This document shows positions 1 through 10,888 of a stretch of DNA of 64,000 nt, one piece after another. Position numbers and translations under genes: made by a program. Position 1 is the stretch's first letter, and each line of letters opens with the position of its first letter. The DNA lies in assembly GCF_000004075.3 (NCBI RefSeq), contig NC_026655.2, forward strand, positions 310,001 through 374,000. Reading direction: 5' to 3'. The notes under the pieces were generated by a model. The model ran no database searches and was not told where the DNA came from. It saw only the letters and a list, made by a program, of their open reading frames with translations. This DNA is from Cucumis sativus. Its lineage: Eukaryota; Streptophyta; Magnoliopsida; Cucurbitales; Cucurbitaceae.

Positions 1-861
1 CAACCTAATAATTCAAAAACCCAAAAACCAAATATAAATTTGGTTGTTTAAAATATAAATTAGACCTAAATATTTTTTTCTAAAATCATTATTTCAACTA
101 TTATTTTTACGTTTCTAATCATCGATAACAAATATAAAATCAATAAGATATTTGCTATCATATTATAGTTTCGTTAGTCAACTAAGTGTCTAATCAATTC
201 AAGAACCATCTAATTAGTGATAAACCAAAATTTGCAATATGGTTTATTAGTATAGATTTTAACCAATTTTGTTATAATTACATTTAAAAAAATTGTTATC
301 ATATACTTAATTATTTTAAATCTAATTATTATATCAATTAAATCTAATTATTATATTTACAATTATTATATCAAACTAGAAAAAGCAAAAGCTAACAACT
401 CCTTTACTAAAAATTGAGTTTTTATTTTTACCTTTGAAAATTAAGTTTACAAACCTTATTTATTATTTTTTGTTGTGAATTTTATAAATTAAAGTTGTCC
501 GAATATTACTTACTTCCTTAAAAAAAATCAAATCAATTTTAAAAAATTTTAAAAAGTAATTTTTGTTTTAAAATTTAGCTTAGAAGACAAACAAAATGGT
601 AAGAAAACAACTACCATTCTTAAATCAATTAATTAGGAAAAAAAGCACTTTTGAGAACCGTTAATTTTCTTTTTAATTATAAAAAAATAAGAATAAATGA
701 AAATGGTAACTTTTTGTGGAATTGACTAATGGCTTCGAAGGGTAAGTAGAGGTAATAAAATTTGGTTAAATAATTTAACTATAAATCCTTATATCACTGA
801 GAACCACTACTTTCCACACCATTTCCCTCCTGCTTTCTCATCTCCTCCTTCTTCCTTCACC
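1..861. other. AT-rich upstream region of ALS
   Basis: No coding sequence is visible. The stretch at about 120-345 resembles the right half of the palindrome-rich repeat described at 36074-36363, sharing AGTGATA, a TTTGCAA-ATGGT segment and a TATACTTAATTATTTT segment. The last 90 bases before the ALS start are rich in C and T, as expected for a plant 5' leader. A weak TATA-like CTATAAAT lies at 779-786, about 76 bases before the ATG. Confidence 0.55.
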
Positions 862-2859
862 ATGTCATCAATGGCGGCGGCTGCTTCACCATGCGCCTCC
901 AAATCCTTCTCCAAATCCCCCTCCTTCAACCTTACCAAACCCTTCTCCAGATTCGATCTTTCATTTTCCTCTCTTCCTCACAACCCCACTTTCCGCCGCT
1001 CTCTCCGCATCTGCTCAACCTCTCTCTCCAATCCTTCCCCTAAACCCTCCTCCACTGCCGCCTCCGCCGCTACCGTCGAAACTTCCTCCATCACCAGCTC
1101 TGAGATTTTCGCCTCCCGATTCGCCGCTGATGAACCGAGAAAAGGCGCCGATATCCTCGTTGAAGCTCTCGAGCGCCAAGGCGTCACTAATGTCTTCGCT
1201 TACCCCGGTGGCGCTTCAATGGAGATCCATCAGGCCCTCACCCGCTCTTCAATTATCCGTAACGTTCTCCCCCGCCACGAGCAGGGTGGCGTATTTGCTG
1301 CCGAGGGTTACGCTCGTTCCTCTGGCCTCCCTGGCGTTTGCATTGCAACTTCAGGTCCCGGTGCTACTAATCTTGTCAGCGGACTTGCAGATGCTCTTCT
1401 CGATAGCGTTCCATTGGTGGCCATTACAGGGCAAGTTCCTAGGAGAATGATTGGTACAGATGCTTTTCAGGAAACTCCCATTGTTGAGGTAACTCGCTCT
1501 ATTACAAAGCACAATTATCTGGTTCTTGATGTAGATGACATTCCTAGGATTGTGAGCGAGGCATTTTTCCTCGCGAGTTCTGGTCGACCTGGTCCTGTTC
1601 TTATTGATATTCCTAAGGACGTTCAGCAACAGCTCGCGGTTCCTAATTGGAATCAACCCATGAAATTACCTGGTTACTTGTCTAGGTTACCTAAACCTCC
1701 CACTGATTCCCACTTGGAGCAAATTTTGCGATTGATCTCTGAATCTAAGAAGCCTGTTCTTTATGTGGGTGGAGGGTGTTTGAATTCCTCGGAGGAGCTG
1801 CGGAGGTTTGTCAAGCTGACCGGGATTCCGGTGGCCAGTACTCTGATGGGTCTTGGGGCTTATCCTTGCTCTGATGATTTATCTCTGCAAATGCTGGGCA
1901 TGCATGGGACAGTTTATGCAAACTATGCTGTAGATAAATCTGACCTCTTGCTTGCATTTGGAGTGAGATTCGATGACCGTGTGACAGGGAAGCTTGAGGC
2001 TTTTGCGAGCCGTGCCAAAATCGTTCATATCGATATTGATTCAGCTGAGATTGGGAAAAACAAGCAGCCCCATGTTTCGGTCTGTGGCGATGTGAAGTTA
2101 GCCTTACAGGGAATGAATCGTTTACTTGAGAAAGCTCATATGCTTCACTTTGATTTCTCTGCTTGGAGAGAGGAGCTGAATGAGCAGAAATCAAAATATC
2201 CATTGACTTTCAAAACATTTGATGAGGCCATTCCTCCACAATATGCAATTCAACTCCTTGATGAGCTAACCAACGGCGAGGCGATCGTTAGCACAGGGGT
2301 GGGGCAGCATCAGATGTGGGCAGCTCAGTTCTACAAGTACAAGAAGCCACGCCAGTGGTTAACCTCCGGTGGATTAGGTGCAATGGGTTTTGGACTGCCA
2401 GCAGCCATGGGGGCAGCAGTAGCAAATCCTGGTGCAGTGGTTGTAGACATCGACGGGGACGGGAGTTTTATCATGAATGTCCAAGAACTAGCAACAATCA
2501 GTGTCGAGAAACTTCCAGTGAAGATCCTGCTGCTGAACAACCAGCATCTAGGCATGGTTGTGCAGTGGGAGGATCGGTTCTACAAAGCCAACAGAGCTCA
2601 CACTTACCTGGGAAATCCATCGAACGAATCTGAGATATTCCCCAACATGTTGAAGTTTGCAGAGGCGTGTGGGATCCCTGCTGCACGCGTGACAAAGAAG
2701 GCTGAGTTAAGAGCAGCAATGAAGAAGATGCTGGAGACAGAAGGGCCTTACATGTTGGATGTGATTGTACCGCATCAAGAACATGTGCTGCCTATGATTC
2801 CTAGTGGTGGTGCTTTCAAAGATGTGATCACAGAAGGAGATGGAAGACGCTCATACTAA
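862..2859 (+). CDS. ALS: Acetolactate synthase (AHAS) catalytic subunit, plastid precursor
   Basis: This is a complete, intronless gene of 665 codons, close to the usual plant AHAS length. The enzyme is ThDP-dependent and condenses two pyruvates, or pyruvate with 2-ketobutyrate, as the first common step of valine, leucine and isoleucine synthesis in plastids. The first 85 or so residues are Ser/Pro/Ala-rich, basic and low in acidic residues, as in a chloroplast transit peptide. The catalytic Glu lies in RHEQGG (E140). The ThDP motif starts at GDGSF and ends at LLLNN. Residues known as inhibitor-contact sites in Arabidopsis are all the common form: Ala118, Pro193, Trp569 and Ser648 (At 122, 197, 574, 653). 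The start is the first ATG after a CT-rich leader. Being intronless is normal for the family. Identity is very secure; it is the same gene as CSR1 of Arabidopsis. Confidence 0.98.
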   Translation: MSSMAAAASPCASKSFSKSPSFNLTKPFSRFDLSFSSLPHNPTFRRSLRICSTSLSNPSPKPSSTAASAATVETSSITSSEIFASRFAADEPRKGADILVEALERQGVTNVFAYPGGASMEIHQALTRSSIIRNVLPRHEQGGVFAAEGYARSSGLPGVCIATSGPGATNLVSGLADALLDSVPLVAITGQVPRRMIGTDAFQETPIVEVTRSITKHNYLVLDVDDIPRIVSEAFFLASSGRPGPVLIDIPKDVQQQLAVPNWNQPMKLPGYLSRLPKPPTDSHLEQILRLISESKKPVLYVGGGCLNSSEELRRFVKLTGIPVASTLMGLGAYPCSDDLSLQMLGMHGTVYANYAVDKSDLLLAFGVRFDDRVTGKLEAFASRAKIVHIDIDSAEIGKNKQPHVSVCGDVKLALQGMNRLLEKAHMLHFDFSAWREELNEQKSKYPLTFKTFDEAIPPQYAIQLLDELTNGEAIVSTGVGQHQMWAAQFYKYKKPRQWLTSGGLGAMGFGLPAAMGAAVANPGAVVVDIDGDGSFIMNVQELATISVEKLPVKILLLNNQHLGMVVQWEDRFYKANRAHTYLGNPSNESEIFPNMLKFAEACGIPAARVTKKAELRAAMKKMLETEGPYMLDVIVPHQEHVLPMIPSGGAFKDVITEGDGRRSY

Positions 2860-5800
2860 TATGAATAATTTAATCCATTTTCACTTCACCATTTTATGTT
2901 TCTCCCTATGTACATTTTTCCCCTTCCATCTCCTTTAGTTTGTTTTGTTAGTTTCTGGTCGCTTTTTCTTATAAACAATGTTGTAAGAGATCCATCTCTA
3001 CTTAAATTATGCTTTGTTGTCTCTTCTACTTTCTGGTCATTTCATCTCTTTCAACACTCGGGCCATGCTTACAGTTTCGAAATGGGAATGAGAAACTGAG
3101 AATCATTCCAAATCCAATGATTCGTGAAACAATGCCTTTTTTCTTTTAACTATTATCTCTTTTTTCTTTAGGTAGATCCCACGACGACCCTATTTTTAGT
3201 GGCTCTCACCGCTTCTTTTCAGGTCTTTTACGAACTTGAAGTCTTCATTTTGAACGCCAGGGAATCAATGACATCCAATTATGTATCACTTCCTCTGTTT
3301 GATGAGATTGATAAAAGTACTTCCATCAACAACTGAAAAACTAGTATTGAATTTGGACTCAAGTAATGAAATACAATTCAAAATAGTTGTCGAATGCAAC
3401 CACGAAAGAACACTGTAGTAAACAAGTAAGAAACCCAGTATTCTTACACACAGAATGATTCTGTTTGAAGTTGCATTAAGAAACAGGGCATCCATCATAG
3501 GTTGAAGAACCTGAAACATATCAGAGAAAGATTACGGCGACCGCCTACAATTGATCATCCGTCGAGAAATCTACAGTTAGGATGTCGTCCTTCCAGAGAG
3601 GACAAGTCACAAGTGAGGTAAGAGTAGAATGAGAAAAGGAAAGTGTTTGGAATTCCAATTATTACAACCAAAAAGGGGAGGTATATAATTCAGTGTTGGG
3701 ATTTTTTGGTATTTATGAGATTGGCCAAACAGGAAAGATGGAAAGAAAGATTGGATCATGAAGTATCCCAATTTTGTTATATATGTTACCACAAATTGCA
3801 TCTGATTAAATTGAATCTCGATTCCACATGCTAAAGTTTCTGACTTCCAAAGGAGCTGAGTCCCACTATGCAATAACCATTATACCTGATTTTTCAACTT
3901 TTATAGCTTCAAATGAAAGCTACCTTTCCCTTCATTGGGCCTTGATATGACAAGACCATCAAATCTTTCATCACTTTCTCTCCCTAATTCTCTCTCTCTC
4001 TTACCTAGAAAGAGAATGGTAAAAGGTTGTCATATCTGGAAATTTACCATCCTTGACCTCACCATCATAAGCTCCACACACACCGCCACGGTCTATGAAT
4101 AAACAACGGGAGAAATGGTCAAAATTAACCTTCAAATACTTTTATCTTTTCCAACCATAACTTCTTTTTTTTGAGAAATTTAAATAGTTTTTTTTTTAAC
4201 TTCTTTTTATTGCACATCTAACATTCTCCAACAAAAATTGCTAGTTGTGAAAGCTGAAAATCTTTTTAGGTTGGTTACTAACATTTTCCAAACTCTCTCA
4301 CACCATATCTTTTGGAAAATTGTTTAATTTGACTCAAGATTACAAAATGAATGAAAAATGGATACATGCTAAGTTACATGTGAAAGTACTCATTTGAATC
4401 CAAGACGTGTGTAAGGGTCAAACGCACCCATGAGTTCTTGCGATCCATTCATATTCTTCCTGTCGCTTCTTCTTCTCTCACTCCTTGGTCTCGATCTTTG
4501 CTTCTTCCTCTGGCTCCTTTGTCTTGCTTTGATTCACATTTTAACTTTCATTTTTTTATTCAAGAGGCCGAGAAAGGAAGAAGAAGGACCCAGCAGATAT
4601 GATTAAAACAAAAAGTTGTAGTTCTAATAGCACGAACGAGAAACAGAAGACGAAGGCGAGAATCAGGAGCATGATTCAGTAATTTCATCAAATTTGTTTT
4701 CAAAACATCAAATTTCATTTGGAAGTCCCATTTTAAGATTGTGTCATTTTCAAGGTCAAGAAGAACTGAAGAACAATAAAAACCCATTTCAAAGAAACAT
4801 AAAAAAAAGAGTAAGAAAGAGGAAATTAAAACATTTTTTAAGATTAGTTTGACCATTTCCGAGAGAGAAAGCCCTCCAAAAATATGCAGCCCCTGACCAC
4901 TTTAAAAACTTTGTATCAGCATTTCAGCTACCAATTTGTAAGACCCTTTAAAGCAAATAAAAAAGTGTATATATATTTTTTTTCCTTTGCCTTCTGACAG
5001 TTTGAATTATTTTGATGTTTAATTTTGGAAGCATCTCTTTAATCGAATCCATAATTGTTGTCCAACCCAAACCCAGATTCATCACTGTTGATTGTACCCG
5101 TACGACCTTCTGCTTCTGATGGATGTTTCTTGAAAAAGCTGAAACGACTAAGAAAAGAAAAGTTTATATATCTCTTCTCATCAACAGTTAAAACGCCTGT
5201 GAATATATTTCATTTACATTATATCATATATCGATTCATGATCGAGTTTAAAAACATTGTTACGTAGAAATAAGTCATTCCAAACATATCTTTAATCATT
5301 CGAGAATCTGTTGGGATGCATAATACGGACAAGGTGAAAGGACAAAATGTTAAGGTTTAGTCATGATGGGAATCAGCTGTGTAGTTTGAAGGTTAGGACA
5401 AGGCATGTCCTACTTCCTTTTTTCCCCCACTCCTCTTCGAGAGACTTTACTCTGAAAATAATTGGCTGCTCCACTTCCCTTCTCTCTAGGTGCTACCATG
5501 GAGATCATGACTACTCTTAATGAAACCATATTTGATCTATACATACATATACATACACACACACACACATATATATATATTCCTTTCATACATATGCGAC
5601 AACACGCTCCCCCTAGCTATATATTCCAAACTCCACCTATTGCCCTTTGTATATTCAACTTCTTTGATGATCTTCTCATTATATTCCTAACTTCCACGTT
5701 TGTGTTTACTCAGTCCCAATAAATTCTAATTTACAATCAAACTAAAAACAAGCTTCATTAATCCTTAAATAATTAATTAAGGTCGAGTGGAGGAGAAAAA

Positions 5801-8314
5801 ATTACTAAGAAAAAAAATAAGCAACTAGATTATAAGCACAATGACAAAAAGATAAAATAATTCTCTATACGCCGCTTCGACGATCTCATTAACTACGTAT
5901 TGTTGTAGGAAACATCAAAGTTGGAGTATAATCTCATCAAACGAACTAGGTTGGTTTTGGGAAACATTATTATATACTTCCACAGTAGGAGAAATATATT
6001 GAAAATATGTATGGTTTTTTTACATTTGAAAAGATTTGTGTTTAAATAACACTCAAAAAGACAAATTAAACTGTCGTTAGTTTCTGAAATGATAAAACTT
6101 TGACTTGATATGATGTGAGTCTGACAAACTGAGTGCTTTTTTGAACATCAGAACCACCCCCCAAATTACCATTTCTAGGTAAACCTTTTTTCTTGACACC
6201 CCATCACAATTCAAAACTAAACTTGACTTTTATTCAAGTATTCAAGGAATAAAAGAGAAAAAAAAAACCGAGAATCACTATTCATCATTCATGTACCTTT
6301 CTGCACATGCCCATCAAAATTAAAAATGTCAAAATCTCTCAGGAATGATGAGAAACCCTAAATTCCATTTGCCCCGACTGTAGGGGGTGGCAAGGCAATT
6401 AGAGAGGAAGATGGAAGAAGTGCATTGTTAAAGGGTAGGTTTTTGTAAAGAGAAATAGTTATACGTTATAGAATATGGTGTGGTTTTAGGGTTAGGGTTA
6501 GAAGGGAATTGGGAATGAAAATGGTGGGAATTGGAGACAGTGATAGTGGGGATGTTTGGTGTTTGGTTAGGATGAGAGGTAAAGTTAAATAACTTGAAAA
6601 CAAAATTTGTACAGCTATCTCTCTGTCTTCTTCTTCCCTATCCATTTCTCACTTTTTGTTCTGATTCATTTGCCTTTCTCTCCATCCACATCTCCCTTTC
6701 TTTCCTTACATATATTTTCTTTTCTCTTTTGACCTTTGACTCTTTCCTTCTTTTCCCCTATTCTCTCTCAATTTCAGTGCTCCTTCTCTCTCTCTTAATG
6801 AATATTCCCTCTCTCTATATGAATATCTTTGTTTTTAAGGATTCTTCTTCCTTTTCCTCTCTATTTTTATAAATCTTTTCTTAGTACTAACCAAATTCAG
6901 CTTAGTTCATCACCCAAAAGTTCAATCTCTCACTCACAATTTCAGTCCTTTCCTCCTAGCTTCAATGTTTTCAAACCCTAAAGTTAGGTTTAAGATGAAA
7001 AGCTCAAGAATACAAATTAATTAATTATTAAGCTAGAACAAAATAGTTATATATATCATTTTATGCATGCAATGGTCCATGAGGATTAATTCAGGAGATG
7101 GGTGGATGGTATTTTTCACTAATGTTAGTAGTTTCATATACAAACAGTCAAGCATACAAAGCTATGAAGAAAAATTAATGAGTCAAAATGGCATATAGTT
7201 TATTTAACATTGCATGTATATTTTCATCCAAACAAGGTGTATGTGGTTGGAAAGTCTTGCTCATTCTTTACTCAAAATGGGATCCATACCAATCCCATTG
7301 ATTGCAAATAAAAAATAATGTTATAATCTATACTCAAAACCCTTCAAATAATTAACAAATAATAATTATGTGAACATTACTCAATCTTCAATCACATTTA
7401 TGTACTACTCTAAACATTCTATATATAGATATCCATCTTTTGTTTCTTTTTCTTCATCTTTAAGATTGTGACTGATTAAACTAAAAAAATCATCAATTCA
7501 CAACATTCCTCTAATACTCAATTCCTTTATTTGTGTAAATTTGAACCATATAAACACATACTATGTCAATTATTCAATCAAATAATAAAGTTGTCAATCA
7601 TATATATCAACCAATTTCTCATAAGAAAAATGTTGTGCTAATTATAACTATTATGACTCAAAGATTGATGGCCTTTTTTATACATGCATAAACTAATAAA
7701 TTAAATGTGTAACACAAAATAGAATGATTATTTTCTTTAATTAAATGGAAAATTTAAAAACAAAAAAACATAAAAAGAAAAGAGAGAGAGTGTGAGAGAG
7801 AGAACAGTTCTTCAATTATTTGTAAACACATCAGTCAGGGTCGTGTGATTTGTGATAACAAAAACGAGATTTTCCAGAAAAGCAAAAAGAAAAAAGGGGA
7901 AAAAAGGCAATCTAATAAAATATAGACAAGATGATCTTCACACTATCACTACTTGGAAAAATAAAAATGTCATAAACAAATCATCCATATAATTATTAAT
8001 AATATATTAAAATATCATACAAACTTAATTCACTAAACAACCAAGAAATTTAATTTCCAAAACAAAATTGAATTTGAACTCCAATTTTGAATTATTTAAT
8101 GTGTAATTGTTGATGATCAAAGAAGATAATGATCCAACTAATTAAGAACCCCATTTTTTTTCTTCTCCTTCTCTAGTTTACTTGATTTAAATGATTAATT
8201 AAAAAGAAAAAAGAAAACAGACCCAAGCAGAGATTTAACTAAAAGAAACTCTGGATAATTAAGGGAAATGGAAAGGGGTAATTAATGAGGTAAAATTATG
8301 ATTAAAGATAATAA
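2860..8314. other. Intergenic region between ALS and the IDD-tail gene
   Basis: About 5.5 kb without a supportable gene. It holds the 3' flank of ALS, a dinucleotide microsatellite of AC then TA repeats near 5552-5580, a short interstitial telomere-like TTAGGG run near 6486-6500, a long CT-rich stretch (6600-6870) that opens short non-coding frames, and GA-rich repeats near 7780-7803. The segment 6300-6600, which includes a GC-richer piece near 6370-6400, shows no codon structure I can recognise. Confidence 0.6.
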
Positions 8315-8842
8315 TTAAGAAGGCCGAAACCTCTGCCTGCAAGATTGGCAAGTGATCTCCATGCACGTAGAATCCATTTGACGAGTAGCTCTTTCTTTCA
8401 TTCTTTCAGCTTTCTCAACTTCTTCTCTTGCTCTTTCCCACATCTGCCTTGCCCTAGCAAATTCCGTTTGAGCCAGTTCTATTTCCCTCTTTGTCAGTTC
8501 TCTAACTCTCTCAGCATACGCCTTTTCCATCGCCGCCAGCCGAATTTGCTCCGCCGCTTGCCACTTGAGCGCGTCCACACAGCTCGCTGCCTCAGGCTTC
8601 ATCACCTCCTCATACTTGAACAAGCACTCCGCCCCCCCTGCCGTTACTGGCCGGATTGGCCTTAGACTTATTGATAGCTGTAGGTCCACCGATCCTCCTG
8701 ATCCTGCTTCGAATAATGGATCGGAACGGAACCGTAACGAGGAGGAGTCAGATGGACGAGACGATATGTGGGACGTCGACGAAGATGCTATGGAGTGTGG
8801 TGTTGGAAGAAGCTGTAACTCTTTCTGATCTTCATCTTCCAT
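8315..8842 (-). CDS. IDD-tail protein, SHOOT GRAVITROPISM 5-like, lacking zinc fingers
   Basis: A single-exon gene of 175 codons. The open frame continues upstream, but the added residues are Lys/Glu low complexity, so the ATG at 8842 (MEDEDQKE) is chosen. The N-terminal third is Ser-rich. An EAR-like stretch DLQLSISL follows, then a long amphipathic helix rich in Ala, Glu and Arg (about residues 100-155, containing EKAYAERVREL and ARARQMWERAREEVEK), and a C-terminal CMEITCQSCRQRF motif. The helix and Cys motif match the tails of IDD14/15/16 (SGR5 is IDD15), transcription factors of gravitropism and starch metabolism, but the four N-terminal zinc fingers are absent. It therefore probably cannot bind DNA itself and may pair with full-length IDD factors; that role is inferred. 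From memory its Arabidopsis counterpart is At3g48550. The 5' flank has a TATATATATA run at about 8972-8982. Confidence 0.85.
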   Translation of the reverse strand: MEDEDQKELQLLPTPHSIASSSTSHISSRPSDSSSLRFRSDPLFEAGSGGSVDLQLSISLRPIRPVTAGGAECLFKYEEVMKPEAASCVDALKWQAAEQIRLAAMEKAYAERVRELTKREIELAQTEFARARQMWERAREEVEKAERMKERATRQMDSTCMEITCQSCRQRFRPS

Positions 8843-10807
8843 TTCTGAAGATACAAATAAAAAGGGAGATTGGTTTTCCTTTTTTTTTCTCTCTTTTTTT
8901 CTTTTTTCTTTTCTCTTTTTTCTTTGAGTACAATGGAAACAGACTCTGAATGAAATGGCAGAAACTTGCACCTATATATATAACAAAATGGCCCATGAAA
9001 TTACCGTTTTACCCATCCCTCTTTCTTTTCCATGATTGTCGATGTGGAGTTTACATTCTTATATACAACGACCATACAACATATCACTCTGATCCTTATA
9101 ATTATTTCTTGTATTTCTCTTCATTTTTTTTAAAAAAAAGTGTGGAAGTACGTCAATTTTATATCTGATGCTTACTCCATATATGTAAATTTATTCAAAT
9201 AATCATTATCACGACCCGACCCATACATGCTCAACGTTGTGGCGGTTTTGTTGAATAATTTTTCTTTCAACAAGTAAAGAAGCTAACCCTCTAATTACAT
9301 TTTTTAAAAGAGAAAAAACTTTACATAATATATATATATACTTCGAGTTAATTATTAAAAACGTAAATAAACCACACTATTTTATTTTAGAATATAGTTC
9401 AAAATGTAGACTAGAGTAGTGTATTTCTTTCTTTATATTTGATTTTACCTATAGAACGAGTTGGAGTGGTAGACCAAATTCATGGCAAAATATTAACGCA
9501 AGTCTGATAGAACAAAACTTTTATATTCAAATGATATTCCAAACTAATTAATTTATTTATTTATAGTCTTGCAATGAAATAAGATGATAAACTAATTAAT
9601 TCTATAATATTTATTAATCACTAATTAATTTGAACTAACATACTAAGTATCATGAAGTAATCCGTCAATCGATATAGAAATAATATTTCTTAATGACTAC
9701 ACAAACTCAAACAATAATTTATAATTATTTCGAAAGTCGACTCAATAAGCCTAAATCTCAACAACGATTGATTATAAATTTGGGAGTACTTAGGGTAACG
9801 TATCAATAATTTTTTTTTCTAAAAAAAGAAAACTAGGGTTTTGTTTTCATATAACAGTAATGTTAAAATGGAAATTGAGCAAAGAAATCATCAGTAGATC
9901 TTATTATCTAATCATTTAAAAAACAAATTCAACGTCAATCCATAATAATCAAAGATCAAAAGACACTAAAAGAAAAATTAGGTAGACGTCAAATAATTGA
10001 TATCATAATTATTAATATGAATAGAAAAAAAAATGGAATTGATGGAAATTTTGTAATGTAGGGAGATTCCTGGAAATAAGGACAAGAATGAATGGCATGA
10101 TGGTCACAGAGAAAAGAAAATGTCAGAGCCAAAATAAGAAGAGTGGAATGAATTCCGTTATGAAATAGGCGCCTCATTATGGGTGAAAAATAACGGATCA
10201 CGTAATTGGATTATATTATATTAATTATTTATTGAGAACTCTTTTTAATTTTGTTTTGAGTATCTAATAATAAAATTATAATCATTTGACTTTATTATTA
10301 ATTTTTAATGAATGTAATATTAGAAGGGGAGGGGGAGGGGATAATAATTAGGGAGGCACGTGCGTTTTAATAGATTAATTAAGAAAGGATGGGAAGATTA
10401 GGAGGGGGGGGGGGTTAATCGGGGGGAGGGGGAGCTTTATTGGTAGGGTAAGAAGGTGTCGGGGGGAGAGTACAAAAGAGAAGAAAAAGGGGCACTCACT
10501 CAACTTTTCTATCTCAAGAAAACCACGCAGCGGGAAGGTTGGCACGTGGGATGGGCGCCCCCAGTGAGGCTGACCACTGACCGTAATTGTGGGTTCACTG
10601 ACCATGCCACTTGGGACGTTTATTCAGTGGGTCCCCCTTTTTATATTTTTTTCTTTTCTTATCTTTTAAATTTATTTTTTGTGTTGGCTGGTGGCCTCAC
10701 ACGCTTGACATGTCAACCGTCGCACCACATGATCAGTGATCGCAGCCCTTAAAAATACTTCAAATTTAAAATAAAATAAAATAAAAAACCTAAATGTTTT
10801 GGTTTGG
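8843..10807. other. Intergenic region with G-rich tracts
   Basis: The part nearest the IDD-tail gene is its CT-rich leader and promoter. The rest is AT-rich until about 10320, where G-rich tracts begin: GGGGAGGGGGAGGGG at 10326-10340, then an 11-G run at 10404-10414 followed by runs of 6 and 5. Two CACGTG cores lie at 10357-10362 and 10543-10548. The GC-richer patch 10520-10640 has no recognisable protein. Several short frames cross it but none resembles a known family. Confidence 0.55.
10326..10464 (+). other. G-rich tract with G-quadruplex potential
   Basis: Runs of G occur at 10326-10329, 10331-10335, 10337-10340, 10351-10353, 10391-10393, 10404-10414, 10421-10426, 10428-10432 and near 10459-10464. 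The spacing inside 10404-10432 fits a four-run quadruplex on the plus strand if the 11-G run contributes twice. Formation in the cell is inferred. Confidence 0.55.
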
Positions 10808-10888
10808 TGTGGAGAGTGGGAATTGAACCCACGCCCTTTCGGACCAGAACCTTAACCTGGCGCCTTAGACCAACTCAGCCATTTCCAC
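10808..10888 (-). tRNA. tRNA-Leu (anticodon AAG)
   Basis: An 81-nt tRNA with a long variable arm typical of leucine tRNA. On the minus strand the acceptor is GTGGAAA pairing with TCTCCAC. The anticodon stem CCAGG/TCTGG encloses the loop TTAAGGT, which places AAG at positions 34-36 and so reads CUU (and CUC if A34 is modified to inosine). The T arm is GTGGG-TTCAATT-CCCAC. A CAA triplet lies just upstream on the minus strand, and a T run follows about 20 bases downstream. One acceptor pair (A6-C67) is mismatched. CCA is not encoded, as expected. Confidence 0.9.

Noticed and set aside
1351-2203. Minus-strand frames of 101 and 130 codons inside ALS
   Set aside because: They are antisense shadows of a conserved GC-richer coding exon and resemble no family.
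6480-6505. Interstitial telomere repeat
   Set aside because: Only about two units of the TTTAGGG type are present, which is common by chance in plant promoters; no array.
6594-6872. 92-codon frame with Ser/Phe/Leu-rich sequence
   Set aside because: It follows a CT-rich low-complexity stretch, which gives hydrophobic nonsense frames. No family resemblance.
10456-10752. 98-codon frame crossing the GC-richer patch before tRNA-Leu(AAG)
   Set aside because: It resembles nothing I know, and its second half is a T-rich Phe/Leu run. Kept only as an unexplained GC patch.
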